This document shows positions 44,621-55,372 of a stretch of 64,000 nucleotides of DNA, one piece after another. Origin of the DNA: Eopsaltria australis (Eukaryota > Chordata > Aves > Passeriformes > Petroicidae); contig JAVTVJ010000821.1 of the NCBI GenBank assembly GCA_034509425.1, positions 124,001 through 188,000 on the forward strand, given 5' to 3'. How positions within the stretch are numbered: position 1 is the first letter of the stretch; each line of letters opens with the position of its first letter. Under the pieces are notes generated by a model. That model saw only the letters and a list, made by a program, of their open reading frames with translations. It was not told the DNA's origin and searched no databases. A program made the position numbers and the translations under genes.

Positions 44621-47248
44621 TGCTTAAGGAACCTCCCTTTTGGGAGTGTTGGCAGGGGCAGGAAAAATGCAGGGCTCCTTCATGTTGTGTTCAGAGCCCT
44701 GGAGAGGTGCACAGCAGTACTCTGGGCTACCCTGTGGGCTGACTCCAAGGCTGGGGAGAATCAGGGAACTCCCATTTCTTATGAGCTTGATATTGCATTG
44801 GAATTTCTTGTATAGAGCCTGCACTGTGCAACCTGGGTATTGAGGTCTGACACAGCTGAGAGTGATGAAATGAGAGTGAAATAGTGTTGCTAGAGAAAAT
44901 AAAAAACATCTTTGTGGCCGTTGGCTTGGGCTGGCCAACTGCCCACCAGGGTCTCGGACTACAGCCCTACAGCGTTTACAGCCAGCGTCCCCGCGGGTTC
45001 CCTGCTGTCGGGTCTCACGCCCCTTACCGCAGGCTGTGTCCACCCTTTTTGGTGGTCACTGTAACTGAAGAGCCGGAGTATCGTGGGAGGGTTCTTTCAC
45101 CTGGGATAATAGAGACACCGTGTTGCTAGCTCTCTGGGCACCCAGGTGAAAAGACCTGGGGCACCTTCTGCATCAGACTTTTATTGAGGGATTACAAACC
45201 AATCACTGACGGGCTTGGGGGAGGAACTAGGGAGGGGTCGGGTGACAGGAGCCAACTGGGAAAGGAAGGGGGAGGAGAAGGGGAGACTGGCAGGGGATAA
45301 TACAATCAAGTACTGAGTTCTGGAGCCTGAAGGTGATAAGACAGGAGAGTGGCAGCTGGGGACAGGGTAGCCAGCCCCCGGGAAGCCCGGCCCATCTACA
45401 GGACAAACCACTCCGGGCTCTGCCCCAGGGGAGTTCCCAGCCCCGGGCTTCCTAGTGGGGGGGAAAAGGGTTTTCTGGGGACTTGGAACCACCACAACAC
45501 ATCTTAGCCTTGAAGGGGGAGGCTTGATGTTGGGATTGAACCATGGTGTCCAGTTCCATCTGTCCCAGAGCCCTCTTTGTCCAGTGGTATGCACAGATTT
45601 GGGCAACTGAGTACATGGCAGGTGTGGAGGGTACACTGTGCAAACTCTTTGGGATGCTGTGTGGACACACTCCTGGGATTGCTGTGGCCACTTGGACAAG
45701 AGGAAGGCTTCCCAGCATCCACTCCTGGCCTAGGCTGGCTGGGTCAGGCCCAGGTTGCAAGCCCCTGCATGCCCTGGAGTACATCTCCATCACACTGCCC
45801 TGGGGTGTCTCCACACCCAGTTCCACCCACAGACACAGCTGAAGACTGGGGCCAAAACCTAGCCTGTGGGATCTCTTCTTGGCCTGGATCAGGCATCTTT
45901 CCGGCACTCTCAATTTTCCCCCCTTGCTTGGATCCCCCTCCATCCAGAACCAGCCCTACATCTTGGGTGGCCTGGCTACAATTTCTGCGGCCCTAGAACC
46001 AAAGAAAGCCTCTCCTTATGAATCTCTTCTTTGCAGCAGAGTGCGGGGGGGCTGTGCCTTGCCCGAGGAGACCCCCATGCTGCCCGGGCAGGGTTCTGGA
46101 CAAGCCGGGCACCCCTCTTATCCTGCCAGTCTGTCGGGGGCTGAGGCCGGGTGTGTTTTGGAAGAGAAGTGGCTGGCGAGCCACATCCTTCCGGGGAGCA
46201 GCTCCATCCCGGGGCTGGGGACCGAGGCGGGCTAGAAGGATAGGACACACGAAGAGAAAAACCCGGCTTGCCCAGGTGAGGAGCAGCCGGAGGCTCTCAG
46301 AAACCGGGAGTGGCCGAGGGGGATCCGCCCCCTCCCCGCCGGTGAGTGTCCCCGCGACCCCCGCAGGTGGGCAGAGCTAGACTCTCCATAGCCCGGGGGG
46401 TTGCTGGCTTCTTTCCAGCCGGCTGGACGAGGGAGGGAAAGAGAGAGAGGGAGGGAGGCAGGGAAAGAGGGTGGGAAAGGGCGGCGGGGTAGGGGGGGCG
46501 CTTGAGACATACCTGCCAAGGTGGCAGCAGAGCGCGGAGCGGAGCGGGGAGCAGCCGCACGGAGTGGGGATGGCAGGTAAGGGGCGAGCCCCCGGCCGGG
46601 AATGGGGTCCCGGTGTCGGCGGAGCCCCGCCGAGCCCCCTCTGCCGCGGAGGCGGCGGCTGCTCGCCGGCATCGCCCCGGGGCGGGAGTTTCGCACTGGC
46701 TCGGGAGTGGTGGTGGTGGGGAATGTCTGAGCTTCTTATCCTCTTTCCCAACCACCTCCTCAGGAATGGCCTCCGGTTCCGCATTTCTCGCAGAGCGCCT
46801 TCAGGCCGGGAAAGGGGAAGCGCTCCCTCCGCCCAGCCCGCCGCGGGAGGGGGTACCCCGGGCGGGAGATGGGCTACCGGCTCTGGAACCTTCTGCCCAC
46901 CTCTCCCCTCTCTTTTTCTCTCTCTCCCCCCCTCTCCCTTTCCCTCTGCTGAGAAGCTGGTCGCAGCTTGCACCGCCGGCTTGAGTTTCTTGGAGAAACA
47001 GTTTAACTTAAAGGGATAAATCTGCTGTGGAATTTGAAACAGCTCGACTTCTGTGACCTGCTGCTGCGTCCTCCTCCAGCATACTTGTGTCTGTGTGGCA
47101 AGAGTCACAAATGAGAGTTCAATTTCTGCAAGAAATTTTTATTCAACCTAGAACAATCCATATCTGTATTTGTAGTTAGGTATCTGTATTTGCTTATTTA
47201 GGTTTGTGGCTAAATGTTAGCACACTTACTTAAATTTACTTGATTGCT
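44621..47248. other. GC-rich interval with CpG island; no gene assigned
   Basis: Strong GC/CpG content from about 46000 to 46990. An ATGGCAG followed by GTAAGG at 46569-46580 could be a first coding exon and donor. A minus-strand AATAAA (plus TTTATT, about 45180) ends a possible minus transcript or LTR at about 45121-46250. Long ORFs here are on both strands and are explained by GC content. Nothing matched a known first exon. Confidence 0.35.
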
Positions 47249-48811
47249 TGTTGTGAGATAAGGATTAGGAGTAGGTAAAGTAGGCTCAAACTTTATAAAG
47301 TACAAAGAAGTTTTATTAATATATTTAAGACAAAAGGAAAAAAGAAAAAAAAAAAACTCAAGAAACAAAACTAGAACAAACTCTCTAGACTACTCCTCTT
47401 TCTCTACTTCTCTATTTCATTCTCTTTGACAACATATAAAAGACAACACTTTGACTTCTAGTCAGTTTACTACCTCAGAAACAGCTCTTGTTCTAGTTTA
47501 TTTAGGGAGAGAAGTTTCTTTTGCTTATACTATGGATCTTCTGTAAGAAAAATACAGTTTTTATGGGTCTTTTGCTTTACTATTAACTGCCGCCCGGAGT
47601 AAAGTCTAGCTTAATGGTGGATCTCTCTCACACTAGTAGCTTTCTTACAGCTACTATGGTGGGTTATGAATAGTTCACAGGGTACTTGTTTTAAGGATGT
47701 CTAGTTCAATTGCAGCAACAAAGAAAATCTCTTCTTCTGTGCTCAGCAACACAGGTTCTCTTGACAACTTAGGTTCTTTAGCATTCTTTCCGGGACCAGG
47801 GCTCTGGATTACAGCTTCTCTTCTCTCTTGGTTTTAGTTTCTTATTAGGCTGTACTTTTTCAACACTTACTTGTCTGTACTTAGGTATTTTAGTTCATTG
47901 GCTGCAATAAGAACTTTACATCTCTCTTTAGACTATATCTTCATATATTACAGAGAATTTATTAGCTCAGTCTCTAACTATGGTTCTTTAAAAGAGTTTT
48001 TAGCTTCACTTTTGAAGCAACTTCTTATGCACTCTTTTTTTAGTATCAGTTCTGCTTTCTTTACTGACTGTAAAGTCTCTGCGCTGTACTATGTAGATGT
48101 CTTCACTCGTTCCTCTCTCTGCGAGGAAGGATGGGTGTCTGTGAGTTTAGTCTAGGCATGGAGAGAGTTAATTTCTGTCTCTCTCTCTCCGGCAGTGTGA
48201 GGATCACATGCTCTTTGCCGGGCTGCTTGAACAGGTCTGAGCTGAATGTCAGACGCTTTCAGAGTCTCTGCTTGGCTCGGCCAAGCTGGCTCGGCCTGCT
48301 GGGGCTATCTAGGCCTGGGGTGACGGGGCAGGGCCTGGCTCGAGCTGGATGGAGTCTGGCCTGGTCTTTTCCTGGCCCGGAGCAGGGGCCTGGCTCTCCC
48401 TCTTGTGTAGCTGGCACACCGGCTGAGCTGTATTTGCTGAAGATTCCAGCCGTTCCTCCCCCATGCCTGCCCGGCTGCAGCGGCACGGCTGCCGTAAAAC
48501 CTCCCTTCCCCCCCCCATCCCTCCTTCGGAAGGAGGTAGGGGGGGGGCTTACAGTGAGAGAAGGCAGGAGCTGCTCCTCTCTACACAGCAGCAGCAGGTC
48601 CAAAGAGGAGAGGCGTCAGAGAGTCTCTGCCTTATATATGGTTTTTCCTTGAAGGCGGACCAACTTTTTAATTGGTTTACCTACCTATCAATTCTTAAAA
48701 CTACTTGATTATTGGCTCTCTCTCTCGCAGGAAGGAAGTTGTATTTCTTCCTGCATTCCTGCAGCCCAGATCACTTCCTAGATTTTGACTTCTCTGGACT
48801 AACCCAAGACA
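47249..48811 (-). repeat. Long solo LTR (Y-related family)
   Basis: About 1,563 bp between TGTTGTGAGATAAGG and AACCCAAGACA. The minus-strand end CTACTCCTAATCCTTATCTCACAACA matches 13250 and 32680. On the minus strand a TATATAAG box is at about 48639-48631 and AATAAA at about 47318-47313. Flanks ATTGCT and GTTCCT are not a clear duplication, so the outer end at 48811 is tentative. Confidence 0.55.
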
Positions 48812-49648
48812 GTTCCTAAACTCTTTGGTGCAGAAAATGAGACATTTGGGAATCTTTTATGGTGTCAACAATTCTCTGTTCCTGCTATTTTTCACCCATC
48901 AGACCCCAAGCCTCCTATGTTTGTATTTGGAGGATAAATTTCTGCGCAGCTCTCTTAGCTATCCTCCTTGTTGTGCTGGTTGTCAGTCTGAAATAGCATG
49001 ATATAATTTGCATCACAAGAACGAAAAAAAACCCCAAGAGAACTCCACCCCCTAATTTCCAAAGAAAAGGAAAAAGGCTAGGACATTTCCTTCCCCCTTG
49101 GAACGTGAACCTCTGCCTTGCTCCGGGCATGTTTGTGTGCCTGGGCTACCAAAGCTGGACTTAATGCTAGCACCAGAGCAGCAGGGAACCATGCGCACGT
49201 TGGAGGAGAGATGGCTTTTAAGTCTCAGGAGATCTTTGCCTTGAGGCTAAAAGGATTTGTGCTGGCCTGTGAAGCAGACTTCGTTTCTCGAGTGAAAATA
49301 GATACCACTGTTTGAGTTGATCCACAGCTGGAGAGAGAGCACATTGTGCATACCTGCTCCATCAGAGCTTGTAGGACTTAATGGAGCAGGTTCACCATGG
49401 CTCTGAGGTTTTGGCCCATTCACCTGAGGAGTTCTCTCTTGCTTTGTTTGGTTGGCAGAGTGCTTGCCTTGTTGCTGTATATTTTCAGGGCTCAGTACAG
49501 CCGTGTGGAAGATACATGAAAGATATGCTCGTGTGATTCCCTGCTGTGCTTCAGTAAACACCCTGTAGCTGGACACAAGGCATGGGGGACTGGCTCTTAG
49601 AAAAGGCAGTAAACCTCAGTGGCCAGTCTTGGCATTTCTCCTTGCCAG
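48812..49648. other. Presumed CARD10 intron
   Basis: Between the solo LTR and the PDZ exon. No exon could be supported. Confidence 0.35.
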
Positions 49649-52634
49649 ATCACTGGTGGTACAGCTCACTAGTGTGGGTCATCCCAGCAACCCCTCACCC
49701 CAGGAGAAGGGGCTCGGAGCAGACATCTCCATCCTCGGAGGGAACAGGATGGGAATTTATGTTCAGTGGGTCAAGCCAGGCTCACGGGTTGAAAAAGCAG
49801 GACTCAGGGAAGGATGCCGGCTCCTTGAGGTGAGTCTGGGAATGGGCTCACTTTGTGGGTTTGCAAAGCACCTGAGATGATGCAAGGAGTGTGGAGTGAT
49901 CCCCAGTGCAAGATGACCTCTACCCAGCTTGAAGTCCACCTCCATTTCTCTTATTTTCCAGGACTGCTCCCTGTCTAGAGCTTTACACAGCACAAACATC
50001 CACCCAGGTCTCATGGCACTTGAGTGTACCTGTGCATATAAAAATGCCAAGACCACCTTGAAACACTTCCTTCTCCCTTGTGGGAAGGGAGAAACAAAGA
50101 TGAGTCACACAATGAAGATGCCGGTATGGCTTTGTGTCCCTCGAGTTGTCTGTCACCTTGTAGTTTTTCAGAGCAGTTTGCATCCAGCATCCTGCACATG
50201 CTCATTGCAAAGCAATCAATTCTGGAGCAAGCTTTCTCAGGCCTTTGTGACCCTCCTGAGCTACAGAGAATAATTACTCTGAAGAAGGCTCCTGGAAGGA
50301 GGGAAGGGCATTTGTTTTGCCAAGAGTGACACCACTTGAAATACAGCTGCACTACTTGAATTAATATCCCACCTGTAACTGAAAACAGACCAGTGTTCCT
50401 GCTCCCACACACGTTCATGCACACAGATTTCCTTTCATGACAGCCCACCATCCAGACGGTGATGGCTGGCAGCAGGTGTTTTAGAGGCAGAGGAGGGAGC
50501 CAGAGGCAGACTGAGGGTGCCTTGTCCTCAGATACAATTTTCCCCACATCTGCCTCACTCTGTAACACCTTTTGTGTAACCCTGATGGGTGAGGGAGCCT
50601 GGGGGATGTGTGCTCTTCCAGCCCTTAGGTCTAATGGCATTGGGTCCTTGCTAGCTAAGGGTGCCATCGCTGAAGGAAGAGATACTTTCCCTGGAGAACT
50701 GCACATGGGAGGTTGCCTACCTGAGCCTGATGCACTGGGATGAGCCCTCTAGTCTCATCTTTCAGCTTGACCTAGAAGGTAAGGTGCTGGCAGCGGGTCA
50801 CCCTTTGAGCCTGAGTTTTCTAGACCCTCCACTCAGACCTGGAGATTAATCTCAGTTATTCTCGCTCCTCTCCTGTTTGGTCCTAGGCCACCATGTCAGA
50901 CACAGGGGTTGGCCGTAGCTCCAGTAGCTTTCCCTCTCTGGTGTGACTTTTGCATCCTCTGAGTTATGGGACAGAGGTACAGACCTTCTGTCTGTTTACC
51001 TCCTCTGCACCCTGACCCCAATCCATAGCATCACAACTGTGCTGGGGACTTGACTTTCTTATCAGTGACTGTTGTCTATGATGTCCCCACCTGTGGTGAC
51101 CTATGTTTTATGCTCCAGGATACCAGCCTCTGCAGGCAGCCCTGGAAGAAGGCAAGAAGTTTTCTGGAGACTTGTTCTACGTCCGCACCAACGTGTCCCT
51201 GCTGGAGCTGTCAGACCCATACCTGCTGTGCGTGAAGTGCTGGGAGATCCTGCATGTCACGGACACCATGCACAAGGGCCGGCTGGAGTGGTACTGCTCC
51301 CGCGTCGATCCCCTGACTATGCGGGACCTGGACAAAGGCACGGTGCCCAACTACAGCAGGTAACCAGTGTGAGGAGGGAGACAGGGGGGGTACTTGCCCC
51401 ATCTGTCTGTGCTGACCATCCCCTAGAATCCTGGGGGTGCAGACTGGCCTCTCGTTGGTGTGGGATGACTAAGTGTTGTGTGGGGACCAGTGTGGTGGTG
51501 TTTGGGAGCCCTTGAGGGACTGGGAGGTTGAGTGAGGGCTTTGATATGCCTGTGCTTCAGCACATCTGTGGGATTGGTGAAGAGGATCCCAGCAGGCTAT
51601 GGTCCTGGGGTTTCTGGAGTTGCTTGAGCGCAAGCTCTCTGTCTTTTCAGGGCTCATCAGCTTTTGAAGATCCAGGAGAAGCGCCAGATGCCTGGGCAGC
51701 AGAGAGGTCACAGAAATAACATAAGCCCAAAGAAGTGGGTGATGAGAGCCATGTGTGTGTGCCCATGGCCACCTCACCACTTCAGATGCAATCTGCCCCA
51801 CTCTGTTAGTTAACCAACTCGTATAGAGGTGGCAGATGGGTTAGCAAGCAAAGCTTTTAGCCCAGGCAGTTACTGCTCTCTGTCTGCTTTTCTGATACTT
51901 CCCCACTTCCCAGACTGAACCTAATGGATGGCAGACCCAGTTCCTTGCTTTTTGTAAGGGTGCTCCATCCTTTTTGCCAGAGGGTGTTCTGCAGCCAGTT
52001 CTGCATGTGTATGAAAAGGTCAGTGCTCTCAGCCTAATTGCCCTCACTTTCTCCTCACCTAAAGAAATGGGCCTTGGGCCAGCTGCGCTTGGTGAAATCC
52101 AAATCACAGAGGAGCCCAGAACAGGCCCCTCAGCAGCTGTGGCTGGACCCCTGCTCAGGTGAGCTGTTAGCCCTGTGCCTGCCTTGTCACCCTCGGAGAC
52201 CCAGTTGTCCCCTGCTCATCCAACTTTTTGTGGAGAATAAATTGCTTTGTAACTCAAGGGAATCCCAGAAAATGGGCAGGGGCTCTACATCCAGGGTATC
52301 TGTCCATGAGCGAGTGTTGTAACCAGGGTAGGGTCTCTCCTGGGACATATAGTTTGGTAGGTGCCTCCATGATTCAGGATGAGGAGGTGGTACAGAAGAA
52401 TGGGATGGCCTGTAGGCTGGCCTGGTCTCCCACATTCTCACCTTTGGCTTTCTCTTCTTCAATGCTGTCTCCCAGACCCAGACATGAACCTGAAGCCTTA
52501 CAGCCTGGTGCACCCTGTGGTAGTCAAGACACCCCGTCCTGTGGTGCTGTCCCTGAGCTGCATCACACCACGGCTCATCAGGAACCTGCTGGACCTGCCC
52601 ACCTCTCGCCTGGACTTCCACATGTGCCCAGCAG
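49649..52634 (+). pseudogene. CARD10: CARD10 3' exons (PDZ, SH3 and start of GUK region), one junction out of frame
   Basis: Exons: 49649-49829 (PDZ: ISILGGNRMGIYVQWVKPGS), 50655-50778 (CTWEVAYLSLMHWDEPSSL), 51119-51359 (SH3-like: SGDLFYVRTN, GRLEWYCSRVDPLT, GTVPNYSR), 51651-51734, 52065-52158 and 52476-52634 (GUK-like: PRLIRNLLDLPTSRLDF). The order and motifs match CARD10 (CARMA3), a MAGUK-type scaffold linking receptors to BCL10/MALT1 and NF-kB. No stops lie inside the exons. The junction 51734/52065 is 2 nt out of phase with the only GT donor and AG acceptor seen, and leads to a stop. Upstream CARD and coiled-coil exons are not found in this window. It could be a working gene with an unseen splice choice, or a decayed copy. 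Confidence 0.8.
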
Positions 52635-54236
52635 GTAGGCAGCAATGCATGGTTAGTCAGTCCAATTCAGTGAAGGGTTGCTCTTTTTTTGGAAGTTTGA
52701 GTTATGGTCTCATGGGAGTCTTAGAAAGCACATGAGGTCTCTCTTCAGCAGGTAAGTATGGGAATCTGTCTTCCCACATAATACCTGTTGACAGGTCACT
52801 TTTTTTGGGCTGAGTGTCTGAAAGATATTACCTGCTATTTTTTTCTGTGTCCTATCCCTTTGGCCCACAGGGAAGCCAGCCCTCCCTTCTGGTTGCCTGA
52901 AGCATGGGGATCTTCTCTCTTCCCTTGAGTGGGTGGTGGTGTAGCATTGCCTTGCTGCTCTGAGTGGCTCTTCCCAGAGATGAAAACCCTGGCTGATGTG
53001 GGATCTGCAAGTTGACTTCATGCCAGCTCTTCCTGCCCAGGAATGGGAGGATTCCTGCTGGGGAAAGGGCATTTCTCCCATAGGAAATGTTCAGAGAGGA
53101 CAACTCCCTCTTTCTTCCTTCCTCTTCACTTCTCCAGTACTCTCCTTTCCCAGCGTTTAGAATTCCTTCTCTGCCAACTGCAGGACTGAAAAATTAGTTG
53201 GTTTATTTGTTTGTGGGGTAATGATGGAGGTAGTGAAAAATCTGGTTTGCTGAAGGATGGCTCTGAAAATTTTGGCTGCTGGGCTTCTCAGCTGAGTGAC
53301 TTGGCCATATATCCTGTCCTGCTGAGCCCTCTGCAGGGTCCCCCTCACACTGCATGGGGACCTGCTTCCAAGCTTTTACTGTGACTGGGAATTTACACTG
53401 TGGGCAAAAACTCCATTGTCCCCTGCCAGTTTTGCCTGCTGCGAGGGAAAGGAAATAATCCATGAGCCCCAAGCCATTTCTCTTTTGTTTGCTCCCTGTA
53501 TTTTCTTTTAATCTTCCATGAGAGTCTGCTGCTTGCAAAGAAAACATGACTTTGCAGGATCCAGGTCTACCTGGGAAGTACTGTGCCACCAGACAGAGGA
53601 TGCCCAGCCAGCCTGGGCCCTGGGATAACTGGAACATGCTCTGGACCCAGTTCCAAACATGCCTTCTGCTAAAAATATTACTTTATTTCTATCGTAGGGA
53701 CAAGCAGCTCCTAAAAGCCTTTTTATGATTCCTCCTCATGTTTCCGTGGCAGTGTGGGCAGCTGCCTAGAGCAACATGGTGGGCAGGTAAAGTGTGGCAC
53801 CTGCCTCAGCCACACTGGGCTGCAGGGCCTGTGGCTCCCAAGCCAGGTCTGTGTGTGTGTGTTGTGTCAGCCTCTGTTGGGAGTTACCAGGACCTGGCAG
53901 TCCTTGCTTTGACCATGCTGAAGTTCTGTACAACCAGCTCTGCCCCCAGTTCTCTGTCCCAGTGTCACCTCTGCTGCTTTCCTGGTGCTGGCTGCTGGGT
54001 GCTGTCCTGCCTCTAAGCAGGGGAGGTGGCTCAGGCTGCCAGCAGCAAAACGAGGTTCAGCTCATCCCAATTTTCCTCCCACTCTCCCAGCATATGCCCA
54101 CTCCTCTTGCTTCCCCAGCCGTGGTGCTCACTTACAGGAGCCATCTATAAGCCTGTGTAGCTCTCAAACCCTGAAGAAAACCTACCTGGCAAGATAAAGT
54201 GGTTATTTTTCTTCTGTACTCTGTTAGGGAGGGGTT
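52635..54236. other. Presumed CARD10 intron, left part
   Basis: No coding or repeat feature seen before the target duplication of the solo LTR at 54237-54242. Confidence 0.45.
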
Positions 54237-54394
54237 GGGACATGTTGGGTTACACTATGTGTGTTATAGAAAAGCAGGCCTGAAAGGCCCAGAGGTGAGC
54301 CTCTTCCCTAGGCCCGGAGGTGACCAGGAAACATATCCAGGTCACCAGGGATGGACATGGGAAAGAGGATCATGGGTTTGTGGCCTTCTGCACC

Positions 54395-55003
54395 TGTTGC
54401 AGTTGTCATGGCAACGTCGGCCCCGGGCTCCCGGAAGGAAGGGTGGTGGGTGAAACCATCTCGTGGAAAGAATCCCCCGGGAGCCATCCCGACCTTGGTT
54501 TAGTCCATTTAGTTTAGGTTAGGCCTCTGTTTGATAATTTGTTAGTTGTGTTGTCTGTCAAGTTCTGTATCCTCCCCTGTTTCTGGAAAGCTCCGTGCAG
54601 GTGCTTCTCGGATTGGTCCCTGAACCTTTCTCCCTCCCTCCCTGACTCCCGGTTGGTTTGTGATTCCTCTCCCCGCCCCAACTCCTCCCCCTTGCTCTGC
54701 CGTGATTGGTTGCCTGAGTTGTTTATCCGTCCCTGCACAGCCTTGTCCGGCGCCATTGTGCTTGGGACGAGGATCAATAAACGTTCCTGTTGCCCAGCAT
54801 AGTCGCCGCTCCTTATTGCCTTGATTTCGCAGCTACTGGTAGCAAGAACCCACGCTTGCGAACACCGAGACCTCAGCACTTGGGATTAGCGTTGCTGTGG
54901 GCAGGGAAACCTTAGCCCTGGTGGCGCCCGGGTGGCTGAGGCAACCATCCAGCAGGTGACCACGAGGCCGCGAAGCCACGAGGTACACTTATTATTTTTA
55001 ATA
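54395..55003 (+). repeat. ERV-E 5' LTR
   Basis: 609 bp, TGTTGCAG to TTTTTAATA. The end is TA, not the usual CA, as fixed by the target duplication. AATAAA is at 54776-54781. CCAAT-type boxes (GATTGG) occur at about 54613 and 54703. No clear TATA box was found. Confidence 0.92.
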
Positions 55004-55005
55004 AG

Positions 55006-55023
55006 TGGCGCCCAACGCTGCTG
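55006..55023 (+). other. ERV-E primer binding site
   Basis: TGGCGCCCAACGCTGCTG. The first 12 bases equal the tRNA-Lys1,2 PBS and the last six differ. Two bases separate it from the LTR. Confidence 0.7.
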
Positions 55024-55303
55024 CTACGCAAGTAGCTTCAGAAGAGGACTCTCTTTACACCGAGAAGACCCTGTTGGAGCGCTCCTTGCTACGTGTCCTG
55101 AACCCTCTTGTGGAGGTACGGACTCGTAGAAAAGCCGGCGACTCCCTCGACCTCGACGGACTGAGGCATCGAGGTGAAACCGAGCTCATCAAGGCACCTC
55201 ACATCTCTCGTTTGTGGATTTACTTTGGCGGTCGTCGCGAGGAGCAGAAGCCTCGGACGTTGAAAAAACCCCTGCAGGTCGCCGCGGAGGTCGAGTGTCC
55301 CTC

Positions 55304-55312
55304 CGGGTGAGT
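55304..55312 (+). promoter_or_regulatory. ERV-E leader splice donor (predicted)
   Basis: CGG|GTGAGT, GT at 55307-55308, a near-consensus donor 65 bases before the gag ATG, suited to make the spliced env mRNA. Confidence 0.6.
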
Positions 55313-55372
55313 TAACCGCCACGTTTTCTACTTTATTTTAGAGAGTGGGGAATTAACCTCTCTTGTTATAGG

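Noticed and set aside
45121..46250. Possible further minus-strand solo LTR
   Set aside because: An AATAAA is present but no terminal repeat and target duplication could be paired.
46377..47108. 243-codon minus-strand ORF and overlapping plus ORFs
   Set aside because: Stop-poor because of the CpG island; several overlapping frames are equally open and none has recognisable sequence.
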